From positions 1-64,000 of the forward strand of contig NZ_UTBZ01000012.1 of assembly GCF_900580865.1 (NCBI RefSeq): DNA of 64,000 nt, in the 5' to 3' direction. The notes under the pieces were generated by a model that was given only the letters and a program-made list of their open reading frames with translations, did not search any database and was not told the origin of the DNA. The stretch is from Pseudomonas viridiflava. GTDB lineage: Bacteria; Pseudomonadota; Gammaproteobacteria; Pseudomonadales; Pseudomonadaceae. The position numbers and the translations under genes were made by a program. This document shows, piece after piece, positions 39,701 to 48,750 of the stretch (the first letter of the stretch is position 1; every line of letters begins with the position of its first letter).

Positions 39701-40017
39701 TTCTGATCAGTCTGAAGGCTGGGGGCACCGGTTTGAACCTGACCGCTGCGGACACGGTGATCCACTTCGACCCTTGGTGGAACCCGGCAGTGGAGAATCA
39801 GGCCACCGATCGTGCGTATCGAATCGGGCAAAACAACCCGGTGTTCGTTTACAAGCTGATCGCTCGCGGCACAGTAGAGGAAAAAATACAGGCGTTGCAG
39901 CAGGAGAAAGCAGCGTTGGCCGGGGCAGTGCTTGAAGGCGGGACAACAGGTGGCTGGAAGCTGGAACAGAGTGACATTGAGGCGCTGTTTGCGCCGTTGC
40001 CTGTTGCCAAGGGTTGA
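36724..40017 (+). CDS. SWIM-domain SNF2-family ATPase, long paralogue
   Basis: 1097 residues. N-terminal SWIM zinc finger (CLCSCPVVIDCKHCAAVLYHL near 80-100). A region of unknown fold follows, then the SNF2 motor: RPYQLEGLNWMQTL, Walker A GDDMGLGKTLQTLAH near 655, DEAQ box LILDEAQNIKN, motif III LCLSGTPLEN, helicase C ILLFSQFTSMLALIE and motif VI TDRAYRIGQ. Such enzymes move along double-stranded DNA and remodel bound proteins; no nuclease domain is seen. It begins 10 bases after the MTIP stop, at the tail of the nagZ-MTIP operon. A second homologue faces it 170 bases away. It has about 200 residues (roughly 130-340) that the second lacks. Cellular role unknown. Confidence 0.92.
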   Translation: MSILIERLKSLTWTQAFSSKALAKARAYAADDRVEIIEINDKKIEAFCVGSENQAYEQSIYLSEDRLGSVNLRCLCSCPVVIDCKHCAAVLYHLQGSADDASESDAQIPLGRALEHWLSTIPVPAKPAGEGAQTAGTRLFYKLKPTPVSGKWLLDIFKVSQLKSGELREVKPMYSLAEMLMRQPGYLSELDLRVARLLVAMHSHHAYYSGYPLEGSSGAELLEMLLRTSRLFLDFEDLQPLASGAKRIGQFAWAEQADGGFRAQWSSAEAAQETVLALEPLYYLDREQRQIGPLFNELEEKLASHLTLAPDIPARQAMQFSHRMSAATRIPPPHQLTERIIDDVLPQPQLTLVSGRERSRWEYILEHRAALVFTYNGQPTVDRNPEVMILNGTETQRIQRQPAVEKKLRQILQRLGFKKATRKSSLDRPGEMFTLPDDSAWLGFMHEGLATLRASDWQVEISDGFHFNVQPVEHWYAEVEEEAGHQWFDLQLGIVVNGQRYSLLPILLHLLRTQPRLLDPVNLAQRSDDEKLLIELKPGGFGDPSGAKVALPLSRVKPLMATLGELYLGGHQGDALRLSVPDAARLSMLDGVPLDWQGGERLRTFAKRLQNSSHTHVAAPAGLNAQLRPYQLEGLNWMQTLRELEVGGILGDDMGLGKTLQTLAHLLTEKHAGRLDCPALAVMPTSLIPNWLDEAERFTPQLKVLALHGTGRQKDFANLAEYDLVLTTYALLPRDLETLQPQLWSVLILDEAQNIKNPLSKAAQAARDLQARQRLCLSGTPLENHLGELWSQFHFLMPGWLGDSKSFNRDYRTPIEKHGNVQRMQHLTARIKPFLLRRKKDQVATELPPKTEIIHWVDLSDGQRDVYETVRVAMDKKVRDEIARSGVARSQIIILDALLKLRQVCCDLRLIKMPMTAKALRSGSGKLVSLMEMLEELLGEGRRILLFSQFTSMLALIEEELQQRDIAYSLLTGDTTDRRTPVKDFQGGKVPLFLISLKAGGTGLNLTAADTVIHFDPWWNPAVENQATDRAYRIGQNNPVFVYKLIARGTVEEKIQALQQEKAALAGAVLEGGTTGGWKLEQSDIEALFAPLPVAKG

Positions 40018-40050
40018 GCTTGAGTTTTTAACCGTTATACCGAGGTAAGC

Positions 40051-40164
40051 CATTCGCGAGCAGGCTCGCTCCCACCTTAGATTTGTGGGATTCACAGGAT
40101 CCCTGTGAACACTGGATTGGTGAATGCCACAGATCCAGTGTGGGAGCGAGCCTGCTCGCGAAAG
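40051..40164. repeat. REP pair between the two SNF2 genes
   Basis: CATTCGCGAGCAGGCTCGCT and, 67 bases on, GTGTGGGAGCGAGCCTGCTC in opposite orientation fill most of the gap between the converging genes. In between CAGGATCCCTG is a short palindrome. No classical terminator is visible. Confidence 0.9.
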
Positions 40165-40187
40165 CTATCTAACAGGCGCCGCAAATC

Positions 40188-42878
40188 TCAGCGCTTGTCG
40201 GACTTGTCCGGCAACGGCGCAAACAACGCTTCAATATCATCACTCTGCAACTTCCAGTCCCCGGCCTTACGCCCATCCAGCACGCCTGCCGCCAAGTCGG
40301 ACTTTTCCTTCTGCAGGTGCTGAATCTTCTCTTCCACCGTGCCCCGGGCAATCATTTTGTAGACGAATACCGGTTTCTCCTGGCCGATTCGATACGCTCG
40401 GTCGGTCGCCTGATTCTCGGTCGCCGGGTTCCACCACGGGTCGTAGTGAATCACCGTGTCCGCTTCCGTCAGGTTCAAGCCGACACCGCCAGCCTTCAGG
40501 CTGATCAGAAAGATCTGACGCTTGCCACTCTGGAATTCCTTCACCGGCGTACGCCGATCCCGGGTCTGGCCGGTCAGCAGTGCATAGGCGACATTGCGTT
40601 TTTTCAGCTCGTCTTCGATCAATGACAGCATCGAAGTGAACTGCGAAAACAGCAGAATTCGCCGACCTTCCTCAAACAATTCCTCGAGCATTTCCATCAG
40701 GCTGTCGAGCTTGCCCGAAGTGCTGCCGCGAGCGGGCAGGGTGGCGTCGTTGACCAGACGCAGATCGCAGCAGACCTGGCGCAGTTTGAGCAGCGCCTCA
40801 AGAATGATGATCTGACTGCGCGCGACGCCTTTGCGGGTGATCTCGTCGCGGACTTTCTTGTCCATCGCCAGACGCATCGTTTCATACACATCGCGCTGCG
40901 CTTCGTTGAGATCGACCCAATGGATGATTTCGGTTTTCGGCGGCAGTTCGGTGGCCACTTGTTCCTTGGTGCGGCGCAGCAGAAACGGTTTTATCCGGCC
41001 GTTGAGGTGCTGAAGTCTGACTTCACTGCCGCGCTTTTCAATCGGCACGCGGTAATCGGCGTTGAAGCTTTTCACGTCGCCGAGCCAGCCCGGCAGCAGG
41101 AAGTGGAACAGCGACCACAGCTCGCCCAAGTGGTTTTCCAGCGGCGTACCGCTGAGGCACAGGCGCTGGCGCGCATTCAACTCGCGCGCCGCTTGTGCGG
41201 CTTTGCTGTTGGGGTTCTTGATGTACTGCGCCTCGTCCAGCACCAACACATGCAGCGGCTGCTTGGCCAGACGCTCGACGTCCTTGGGCAGCAGTGCGTA
41301 AGTGGTGAGGATCAGGTCGTAATCCGCCAGATTGTCGAAGTGCTTTTTGCGCGTGGCGCCGTACAGCGCGACCACTTTCAGTTGTGGCGTAAAGTGCGCC
41401 GCCTCATCGAGCCAGTTCGGAATCAGGCTGGTTGGCATCACCACCATGCACGGCCGATCCAGGCGTCCAGCGTTCTTCTCGCTGAGAATATGCGCCAGGG
41501 TCTGTAGGGTTTTACCCAGCCCCATGTCATCCGCGAGAATCCCGCCGACTTCCAGTTGCCGCAGCGATTGCATCCAGCTCAAACCTTCGAGCTGATAAGG
41601 GCGCAGCGTCGCGTTCATACCTTCCGGAGCCTCTGCGCTGAAATCACGAATATCACGCAGGCGCTGAGCAAGCGTGCGGATCTGCTCGCCACCCTCCCAC
41701 AGCAGCGGCAGGCCTTCCAGTGAGTTAAGGCGCGTGGCATCGGCCTTGCTCAGGCGCAGGGTGGTTTCGCCCGGCTCCTGCAAATAGAACTCGCCGAGCG
41801 TCATCAGTACCGGCTTCAGGCGACCCAGTGGCAGCGCCACCTGCAACGGCCCGTGCTCGCTGGTGCGTTGCGGAATGTTGACCAGAATCAGTTCATCATC
41901 GCGGCGCCGGGCGAGGCGTTCCGGGTTGAGGATTTCCGCATGCGAACGCATCAGGTTGAGCAGGATCGGCAACAGGCTCAGGCGCTCACCGTTGACGATG
42001 ATCCCCAGTTCCAGATCAAACCAATCGCGCTCCGGCACCTGTTCGACGGTGGCGTACCAGTCATCCACGGCAGTCAGATCGAAGCCGAATTCCTCATCGA
42101 TCTGCAGCTCCCAGCCTTGGCTGCGCAGCTTCGGCAGGTCGTTGAGGGTGAAGGTCAGCCAGGCGCTGTCATTGACCATCTCGTACAGTTCGCCCGCGCT
42201 CTCCGGCAGGGCTTTGCTCTGGCGCGTGGCGATACGGAAGCCGAGGATTCTTAACTGTTCGCGGTAGGACTGTTCGACTTCCGGGTGACGTTTTATCCGC
42301 AGCGTCTGGGTCTCCTGACGAATCAGGATGTCGCTGTTCTTTTGTCCGCTGACGTATTCATCCAGATAGCTGAACGACAGCGCCGCGCGGTGCTGAATGT
42401 AGCGCTGCATCTTGCCGTTACGCGGTTCGAAAGCGCTGAACTCGACACTGGCCAGCCACAGACGTGGCAGCGGCTGCACGTTATCGACCAACACTTGCGG
42501 TGGCGCTTTCGGGCTGCGGTTTTCCAGCACGGCCTGGAGTTTTTCCAAGAGTTCGGCGTCTTTGGCGGCGGCGGGGTAATCGAGGGTTTCCTGCACTTTC
42601 AGCAGTACCGCTGCGCAGTGTTTGCAATTGGTGCGAACCGGGCAGGTGCAGCTTGCATCGACCAGGAGCAAGGTGCTTTTGGCGGATTCGCGCAGCTGGA
42701 TGGTCTGGCGGTAAACGTTACCGCCAGAGCCTTCGCAACTGGCGGTGATGGTCGCGTCACCGACCTGGGCGATGCGTACCCGGTTTTCCAGGGCGTAGCG
42801 GCGGCCACGCTCCAGGCTCTGTTCCTTGAATCGGCTGACCCAGGAGGGCGCCAACGGTTTACTCAGCGGCGGGTTCAT
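40188..42878 (-). CDS. SWIM-domain SNF2-family ATPase, short paralogue
   Basis: 896 residues. SWIM finger CTCPVRTNCKHCAAVLLKV near residues 75-95, then directly the region shared with the long paralogue, and the motor: RPYQLEGLSWMQSL, Walker A ADDMGLGKTLQTLAH near 455, LVLDEAQYIKN, LCLSGTPLEN, ILLFSQFTSMLSLIE, TDRAYRIGQ. The motor halves of the two proteins are clearly paralogous along their whole length. It starts 11 bases after the CsiV-family gene and ends the mfd operon. All ATPase motifs are intact in both copies. Role unknown; being cotranscribed with mfd hints at clearing proteins from DNA, which is inference. Confidence 0.92.
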   Translation of the reverse strand: MNPPLSKPLAPSWVSRFKEQSLERGRRYALENRVRIAQVGDATITASCEGSGGNVYRQTIQLRESAKSTLLLVDASCTCPVRTNCKHCAAVLLKVQETLDYPAAAKDAELLEKLQAVLENRSPKAPPQVLVDNVQPLPRLWLASVEFSAFEPRNGKMQRYIQHRAALSFSYLDEYVSGQKNSDILIRQETQTLRIKRHPEVEQSYREQLRILGFRIATRQSKALPESAGELYEMVNDSAWLTFTLNDLPKLRSQGWELQIDEEFGFDLTAVDDWYATVEQVPERDWFDLELGIIVNGERLSLLPILLNLMRSHAEILNPERLARRRDDELILVNIPQRTSEHGPLQVALPLGRLKPVLMTLGEFYLQEPGETTLRLSKADATRLNSLEGLPLLWEGGEQIRTLAQRLRDIRDFSAEAPEGMNATLRPYQLEGLSWMQSLRQLEVGGILADDMGLGKTLQTLAHILSEKNAGRLDRPCMVVMPTSLIPNWLDEAAHFTPQLKVVALYGATRKKHFDNLADYDLILTTYALLPKDVERLAKQPLHVLVLDEAQYIKNPNSKAAQAARELNARQRLCLSGTPLENHLGELWSLFHFLLPGWLGDVKSFNADYRVPIEKRGSEVRLQHLNGRIKPFLLRRTKEQVATELPPKTEIIHWVDLNEAQRDVYETMRLAMDKKVRDEITRKGVARSQIIILEALLKLRQVCCDLRLVNDATLPARGSTSGKLDSLMEMLEELFEEGRRILLFSQFTSMLSLIEDELKKRNVAYALLTGQTRDRRTPVKEFQSGKRQIFLISLKAGGVGLNLTEADTVIHYDPWWNPATENQATDRAYRIGQEKPVFVYKMIARGTVEEKIQHLQKEKSDLAAGVLDGRKAGDWKLQSDDIEALFAPLPDKSDKR

Positions 42879-42889
42879 AAGGACTTCGA

Positions 42890-43456
42890 TCAGTCCGGAA
42901 TCGCTTCAGGCGCTTCCCGTGGCGCAGGCGCGGTCAGGGATGTGATCTTGATCAGCAGGGCCAGATGGCCGTTGTCGAGATAGTTGAGTTGACCGTTCTT
43001 GGTGTGGCTGTCCTGTTTCAGGCGCTCGCTGGCGGTGACCAGGCCATTGGCGTCGATCTGATTGACCCAGAAGTCGGCAGCGACGTCGGTGAAGCGCCCG
43101 AGCTTCATCTCCAGCGTGCCCTCGATCGGGAACTGACCGAACTGCTCCTGACCGTCGCTGACCGCAACTTTTGCCGGTGCTTCGCCGAGGGTTTGCTGCC
43201 AGGCTTTGTGCATCAGCACGCTGTAGTCGCCGCTGGCCGTAAGTTTGCTGACCACGTCGTTCAACGCCGGCGTGCGCTGGCTGTCGTCGGCCAGGCGCTG
43301 GGCACCAGCGGCCCAGTCTTCCGGCGCGGCACGACTGACGATTGCCGGCACGGCGTTCTGGCGCACCAGAATCATTTCGACCTGATACAGGTCATCGGCG
43401 AAAACCGAGGGTGCTGCCAAGGTCAGCAGCAAAGTCAGCGAACGAAACAGGCGCAT
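42890..43456 (-). CDS. CsiV-family secreted protein
   Basis: 188 residues. Signal peptide MRLFRSLTLLLTLAAPSVFA, cleaved after residue 20; the mature protein starts DDLYQVEMILVRQ, the mark of the CsiV (PF10972) family. The C-terminal DNGHLALLIKITSLTAP is also typical. The family's role in pseudomonads is unknown; a link to peptidoglycan has been proposed for other bacteria. AAGGA precedes the ATG at 43456 (13 codons inside the open frame). It lies 10 bases after mfd and 11 before the SNF2 gene, clearly one operon. Confidence 0.88.
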   Translation of the reverse strand: MRLFRSLTLLLTLAAPSVFADDLYQVEMILVRQNAVPAIVSRAAPEDWAAGAQRLADDSQRTPALNDVVSKLTASGDYSVLMHKAWQQTLGEAPAKVAVSDGQEQFGQFPIEGTLEMKLGRFTDVAADFWVNQIDANGLVTASERLKQDSHTKNGQLNYLDNGHLALLIKITSLTAPAPREAPEAIPD

Positions 43457-43466
43457 TGGGCGTCCT

Positions 43467-46400
43467 TCAAACAGTTTTCGGGAGGAGGCGCTCAAACAGC
43501 GCCTCTACAGTATTAAAGCGCTCTTCCGGACGTTCCATCGGTACCTGGAATTTGAACATCGTCGCGCCTTCGAATTTGTAGCGTTTTGGCTGGCTCTGGA
43601 TCAGCTTGATCAGCGTCATCGGGTCGACCGGCGTCTGCGCGGCAAACTCGATACGCCCACCTTGCGGGCCGCCATCGACTTTCTTGATGCCCAATTGCTC
43701 GGCCTGCAACTTCAACGCCGTAATGCGCACCAGATTCTTCGTCGGTTCCGGCAGCAGGCCGAAACGGTCGATCATCTCGACTTGCAGATCCTTCAAGCCT
43801 TCCTCATCGGTCGCCGAAGCAATGCGCTTGTACAGAATCAGACGAGCGTGAACGTCCGGCAGATAGTCTTCCGGAATCAGCGCAGGCACCCGCAGGTTGA
43901 CTTCCGGGCCGCCGCCGAGCGGTTGATCAAGGTTCGGTTGCTCGCCCTTGCGGATCGATTTCACCGCGCGCTCAAGCATTTCCATATACAGCGTGAAACC
44001 GACGGCTTGAATCTGCCCGCTCTGGCCATCGCCGAGCAGTTCGCCGGCGCCACGGATTTCCAGGTCGTTGGTCGCGAGCACGAAACCGGCGCCGAGATCC
44101 TGGGTATTGGCAATCGCTTCCAGACGCTTTTCCGCATCCGAGGTGATTTGCTGGCGTGGCGGCGTCAACAGATACGCGTAAGCCTGGTGGTGACTACGGC
44201 CGACACGACCACGCAACTGGTGCAGTTGCGCCAGACCGAACTTGTCAGCGCGCTCGATAATGATGGTGTTGGCGCTCGGCACGTCGATACCGGTTTCGAT
44301 GATGGTCGAGGCGATCAACACGTTGAAACGCTTGTGATAGAAGTCGCTCATCACCTGTTCGAGTTCGCGTTCGCGCATCTGTCCGTGACCGATGCCGATG
44401 CGTGCTTCCGGCACCAGTTCGGCGAGATCGGCAGCGCACTTCTCGATGGTTTTCACATCGTTGTGCAGGTAGTAAACCTGACCGCCACGCAGCAGTTCGC
44501 GGAGCAGGGCTTCTTTGACCGTGCTCTTGTTCTGCTCCATGACGAAGGTGCGCACCGACAGGCGTCGCGCCGGTGGCGTGGCGATGATCGACAGGTCGCG
44601 CATGCCCGACACCGCCATGTTCAGCGTGCGCGGAATCGGCGTAGCGGTCAGGGTGAGGATGTCGACTTCGCTGCGCAGGGCCTTGAGCTGTTCCTTTTGA
44701 CGGACACCGAAACGGTGCTCTTCGTCGATGATCACCAGCCCGAGATTTTTGATCTTGACGTCGTCGGACAGCAGCTTGTGCGTGCCGATGACGATGTCGA
44801 TCTTGCCTTCCGCCAGATCGGCGATCGCCGCGTTGACTTCCTTGGCCGACTTGAAGCGACTCATCACTTCCACAGTCACCGGCCAGTCGGCGAAGCGGTC
44901 GCGGAAGCTGTTGTAGTGCTGCTGCGCGAGCAGGGTGGTTGGCACCAGAATCGCCACTTGGCGGCCACCGTGTACGGCGATGAACGCCGCACGCATGGCC
45001 ACTTCGGTCTTGCCGAAACCGACGTCGCCGCAGACCAGGCGATCCATCGGTTTCGGCGCGAGCATGTCTTCACGCACGGCTTCGATGGTCGACTGCTGAT
45101 CCGGGGTTTCTTCGAACGGGAATCCGGCGCTGAACGTTGCGTAATCGGCTTTCGGGTCGGCGAAGGCATAACCTTCGCGAGCGGCTCGGCGGGCATAGAT
45201 GTCGAGCAATTCAGCGGCAACATCGCGCACCTGTTCGGCGGCTTTGCGTTTGGCTTTCTGCCAAACCTCGGAGCCGAGGCGGTGCAGCGGGGCCAGCGCA
45301 TCGTCGCTGCCGGTGTAGCGCGCAATCAAATGCAGGTTGGCCACCGGCACGTAAAGCTTGGCATTCTCGGCGTATTCGAGGGTGAGGAATTCGGCAGCCT
45401 GATTGTCGATTTCCAGAATCGTCAGGCCGAGATAGCGACCGACACCATGGTCGATGTGCACCACCGGCGCGCCTTCACGCAACTCGGTGAGGTTCTTGAT
45501 CACTGCGTCGTTGCTGACGTCGCTGCGTTTCTCGCGGCGACGCCGTTGCATCACGCGTTGGCCGAACAGCGGACTTTCCGCGACCAGTGCCAGCGCCGGG
45601 TCGTCAAGCATCAGGCCTTCGTCGAGCGGAGCAATGGTGATCGCCAGGCGATCCTTGCTCGCGACAAAGTCCGGCCAGCTGTCGACGGTTTTCGGTCGCA
45701 GCTTCAGGCGCTCAAGCAACTCCAGCAGCACTTCGCGACGGCCGGCGGATTCGGCGGTGAACAGCACGCGACCGGGGAATTCATCGAGAAATGCCGACAG
45801 CGCCGCCAGCGGTTGCGTGGCTTTGGCTTCGATCGCCAGATTCGGCAGGGCTTGCGCCGGGAATCGCTCGCGGCCGACACCACTTTCCACGTCTTGCTGG
45901 CTGGCGACCACACGCGGCCAACTCTTCAGGCGGGCAAAGCAGTCTTCCACCGGCAGGAACAATTCCGCCGGTGGCAATAAAGGACGCGAAGGGTCGACGC
46001 GGCGCTCTTCGTAACGATTGCGCACGTCGTTCCAGAAATTCTCCGCCGCTTGCTCGATACCCGGTAACGAAAACACTTGGGTGTCTTGTGGCAGATAATC
46101 GAACAGGGTCGAAGTTTCGTCGAAGAACAGCGGCAGGTAGTACTCGATGCCGGCCGGAGTGATGCCGCTGCTCAGATCCTGAAAGATCGGGCAGCGCCGG
46201 AAGTCGACGTCGAAACGCTCGCGGAAGCGCGCCTTGAAGCGGGTGACCGCGTCTTTTTGCAGCGGAAACTCACGGGCCGGCAACAGCTTGACCGATTCGA
46301 CCTTGTCGATGGAACGCTGGTTTTCCGGATCGAAGGTGCGCAGGGTTTCGATTTCATCGTCGAACAAGTCGATGCGATACGGCAGTTTGCTGCCCATCGG

Positions 46401-46916
46401 GAACAGGTCGATCAACGCACCGCGTACGGTGAACTCGCCGTGTTCATAAACCGTGTCGACGTAGCGATAGCCGCTGGCTTCAAGCCGCGAACGCATCTGC
46501 TCGACGTCAAGCTTCTGCCCGACATCCAGTACCAGACTGCTGCCGAGCAGGAATTTGGTCGGCGCCAGACGATGCAGGGCTGTAGTGATCGGCACTACCA
46601 GCACACCGTGTTCCAGTTCCGGCAGCCTATATAAGCTGGCGATGCGCTGGGAAATGATGTCCTGATGCGGCGAGAACAGGTCGTACGGCAGGGTTTCCCA
46701 GTCGGGGAAATGCAGCACGGGCAAATCCGGGGCGAAGAAACTCAGCTCCTGTTCCAGTCGTTCAGCGCTCTGGCTGTCGGCGGTCAGTAGCAGGGTGAAG
46801 CGCTTGGCAGCGCTGGCAGCCTCGGCAATCGCCAGGCTGAGGGCAGCACCGGGCAGATTGCCCCAATGCTGTTTACCTGCCTCGGCAGGGAGTAGCGGTA
46901 GACGCAGAACGGGCAC
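43467..46916 (-). CDS. mfd: Transcription-repair coupling factor
   Basis: 1149 residues. Removes RNA polymerase stalled at lesions and recruits UvrA. Regions in order: UvrB-homology module (SLAIAEAASAAKRFTLLLTA, ... TLPYDLFSPHQDIISQR), RNA-polymerase-interacting domain (VVHIDHGVGRYLGL), translocase with Walker A GDVGFGKTEVAMRAA near 630 and box DEEHRFGV near 732, motif VI HQLRGRVGRS, and the C-terminal TRCF domain. Start codon is GTG with a weak ribosome site. Divergent from gap; heads the mfd-csiV-SNF2 operon. Confidence 0.98.
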   Translation of the reverse strand: MPVLRLPLLPAEAGKQHWGNLPGAALSLAIAEAASAAKRFTLLLTADSQSAERLEQELSFFAPDLPVLHFPDWETLPYDLFSPHQDIISQRIASLYRLPELEHGVLVVPITTALHRLAPTKFLLGSSLVLDVGQKLDVEQMRSRLEASGYRYVDTVYEHGEFTVRGALIDLFPMGSKLPYRIDLFDDEIETLRTFDPENQRSIDKVESVKLLPAREFPLQKDAVTRFKARFRERFDVDFRRCPIFQDLSSGITPAGIEYYLPLFFDETSTLFDYLPQDTQVFSLPGIEQAAENFWNDVRNRYEERRVDPSRPLLPPAELFLPVEDCFARLKSWPRVVASQQDVESGVGRERFPAQALPNLAIEAKATQPLAALSAFLDEFPGRVLFTAESAGRREVLLELLERLKLRPKTVDSWPDFVASKDRLAITIAPLDEGLMLDDPALALVAESPLFGQRVMQRRRREKRSDVSNDAVIKNLTELREGAPVVHIDHGVGRYLGLTILEIDNQAAEFLTLEYAENAKLYVPVANLHLIARYTGSDDALAPLHRLGSEVWQKAKRKAAEQVRDVAAELLDIYARRAAREGYAFADPKADYATFSAGFPFEETPDQQSTIEAVREDMLAPKPMDRLVCGDVGFGKTEVAMRAAFIAVHGGRQVAILVPTTLLAQQHYNSFRDRFADWPVTVEVMSRFKSAKEVNAAIADLAEGKIDIVIGTHKLLSDDVKIKNLGLVIIDEEHRFGVRQKEQLKALRSEVDILTLTATPIPRTLNMAVSGMRDLSIIATPPARRLSVRTFVMEQNKSTVKEALLRELLRGGQVYYLHNDVKTIEKCAADLAELVPEARIGIGHGQMRERELEQVMSDFYHKRFNVLIASTIIETGIDVPSANTIIIERADKFGLAQLHQLRGRVGRSHHQAYAYLLTPPRQQITSDAEKRLEAIANTQDLGAGFVLATNDLEIRGAGELLGDGQSGQIQAVGFTLYMEMLERAVKSIRKGEQPNLDQPLGGGPEVNLRVPALIPEDYLPDVHARLILYKRIASATDEEGLKDLQVEMIDRFGLLPEPTKNLVRITALKLQAEQLGIKKVDGGPQGGRIEFAAQTPVDPMTLIKLIQSQPKRYKFEGATMFKFQVPMERPEERFNTVEALFERLLPKTV

Positions 46917-47285
46917 GGAAGGTTGAGCTCCAGGCTTTGCGACAAAGTCGGTAATTGTAGCGGCGTCGGGTGCCGCCTGTCAGTTGCAGACTACGTCTAT
47001 CTTCGCTGTCTGGACGAAATGTAGTGGTAACCATAAAAACCAGCCGTTTTTTTGTGGTTATGTAGTGCCGAAAGTGGCTGGTGTTACGGAGGGTTACAGA
47101 CATCGTCTAACAGTCGTCGAAAAATTGACTGCGCTGAAAGCCCCGGTTTTACTGGGCTTGAGAGGGGCGTAATTTTTTTGAACGGAATTTTGTTACCGAT
47201 TTCGCGACAAGCGCGCATTGCTACAGGAGGTTGTCGGCGGCATAATGTAGCCCCTTTTTTCTGCCCCTACATGTGGAAGGTTACC
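46917..47285. other. Divergent mfd/gap regulatory region
   Basis: About 370 bases. A promoter for gap is described separately. A second candidate on the plus strand is TTGACT near 47124 with TTTACT 17 bases on. The leftward mfd promoter should lie between 46930 and 47050 but has no clear boxes. No gene is supported here. Confidence 0.55.
47218..47246 (+). promoter_or_regulatory. Probable sigma-70 promoter of gap
   Basis: TTGCTA (47218-47223), 17 bases, CATAAT (47241-47246), then a leader of about 35 bases with GGAAGG just ahead of the GTG start. Confidence 0.6.
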
Positions 47286-48734
47286 GTGACTCAGAAGCCC
47301 GACCAGTGTCTTGGTGAATGGATCGACCGTGAAGCACTCGCAGAAGCGATGATCCCGCTTATCGGTCAGCTCTACCGCAATAACAACGTGGTGAGCTCGA
47401 TCTATGGCCGCAGCCTGATCAACCAGTCTGTCATCGCGATTCTCAAAGCTCACCGCTTTGCGCGCCACCGTTCTTCCGACGACAGCGAACTCTCCGTCCA
47501 CGAAACATTCCCCCTGCTCAAAGCCATGAGCGAGCTCAAGCTCGGCGCGGCTTCGGTAGATCTGGGCAAGTTGGCGTTCAAATTCCGCAACGAAGGCAAT
47601 GGCCGCAGCGCCGAGCAATTCGTTCGTGAAGAAATGGCTGACGTGGTTGGCCAGCAAAACGCTTCCGCACGTAAAGGCACCGACGTTGTGCTGTACGGCT
47701 TCGGTCGTATCGGGCGTCTGCTGGCGCGCATCCTGATCGAAAAAACCGGTGGTGGCGACGGCCTGCGTCTGCGTGCCATCGTTGTGCGCAAAGGCGCCGA
47801 AAACGACCTGACCAAACGCGCCAGCCTGCTGCGTCGCGATTCGGTACACGGTTCGTTCAACGGCACCATTACCATCGACGAAGAAAACAACACCATCACC
47901 GCCAACGGTAACCTGATCCAGGTGATCTACGCGAAGAACCCGACTGAAGTGGATTACACCCAGTACGGCATCAAAGACGCGCTGCTGGTGGACAACACCG
48001 GTGTATGGCGTGACGCCGATGGCCTGGGTCAGCACTTGCAGTGCCCGGGTATCGACCGCGTTGTTCTGACCGCACCTGGCAAGGGCAAGCTGAAGAACAT
48101 CGTTCACGGTATCAACCACGGCGAAATCACCGCGGATGACAAGATCGTCTCCGCCGCTTCCTGCACCACCAACGCCATCGTGCCGGTGCTGAAAGCTGTG
48201 AATGACAAGTTCGGCATCATCAATGGTCACGTCGAAACCGTTCACTCGTACACCAACGACCAGAACCTGATCGACAACTTCCACAAGGGCGATCGCCGTG
48301 GCCGTAGCGCCGCGCTGAACATGGTAATCACCGAGACCGGTGCTGCCACCGCTGCTGCCAAGGCCCTGCCTGAGCTGGCCGGCAAGCTGACCGGTAACGC
48401 GATCCGTGTTCCGACGCCGAACGTGTCGATGGCCATTCTCAACCTCAACCTTGAGAAAGCCGCCACCCGTGAAGAGATGAACGAGTACCTGCGCTACATG
48501 GCGCTGCACTCCGATCTGCACAAGCAAATCGACTTCGTCAATTCGCAGGAAGTGGTTTCGACCGACTTCGTTGGTTCGCGCCACGCTGGTGTGGTCGATG
48601 CTGAAGCGACCATCGTTCAGGACAACCGCGTTGTTCTGTACGTCTGGTACGACAACGAGTTCGGTTACAGCTGCCAGGTTATCCGCGTGATGGAAGACAT
48701 GGCTGATGTGAATCCGCCAGCGTTCCCGCGCTAA
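47286..48734 (+). CDS. gap: Glyceraldehyde-3-phosphate dehydrogenase with long N-terminal extension
   Basis: 482 residues instead of the usual 330-340. The dehydrogenase begins about residue 127 with TDVVLYGFGRIGRLLARIL (NAD site) and has the active Cys in SAASCTTNAIVPVL near 292 and His in the following strand (ETVHSYTNDQNLID); C-terminus WYDNEFGYSCQVIRVMED. The first 125 residues (TQKPDQCLGEWIDREALAEA and on) are helical and of unknown function. A GTG start at 47286 has GGAAGG five bases ahead and gives the Pseudomonas N-terminus; ATG at 47271 is a weaker choice. Not beside other glycolytic genes; pseudomonads carry a second, short gap with edd (known). It may favour the gluconeogenic direction (inference). 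Confidence 0.94.
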   Translation: MTQKPDQCLGEWIDREALAEAMIPLIGQLYRNNNVVSSIYGRSLINQSVIAILKAHRFARHRSSDDSELSVHETFPLLKAMSELKLGAASVDLGKLAFKFRNEGNGRSAEQFVREEMADVVGQQNASARKGTDVVLYGFGRIGRLLARILIEKTGGGDGLRLRAIVVRKGAENDLTKRASLLRRDSVHGSFNGTITIDEENNTITANGNLIQVIYAKNPTEVDYTQYGIKDALLVDNTGVWRDADGLGQHLQCPGIDRVVLTAPGKGKLKNIVHGINHGEITADDKIVSAASCTTNAIVPVLKAVNDKFGIINGHVETVHSYTNDQNLIDNFHKGDRRGRSAALNMVITETGAATAAAKALPELAGKLTGNAIRVPTPNVSMAILNLNLEKAATREEMNEYLRYMALHSDLHKQIDFVNSQEVVSTDFVGSRHAGVVDAEATIVQDNRVVLYVWYDNEFGYSCQVIRVMEDMADVNPPAFPR

Positions 48735-48750
48735 GCGATAGCTGCACATG

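Noticed and set aside
36724..42878. Defence island built on the SNF2 genes
   Set aside because: No methylase, nuclease, phospholipase D or other defence partner lies nearby; flanks are conserved housekeeping operons.
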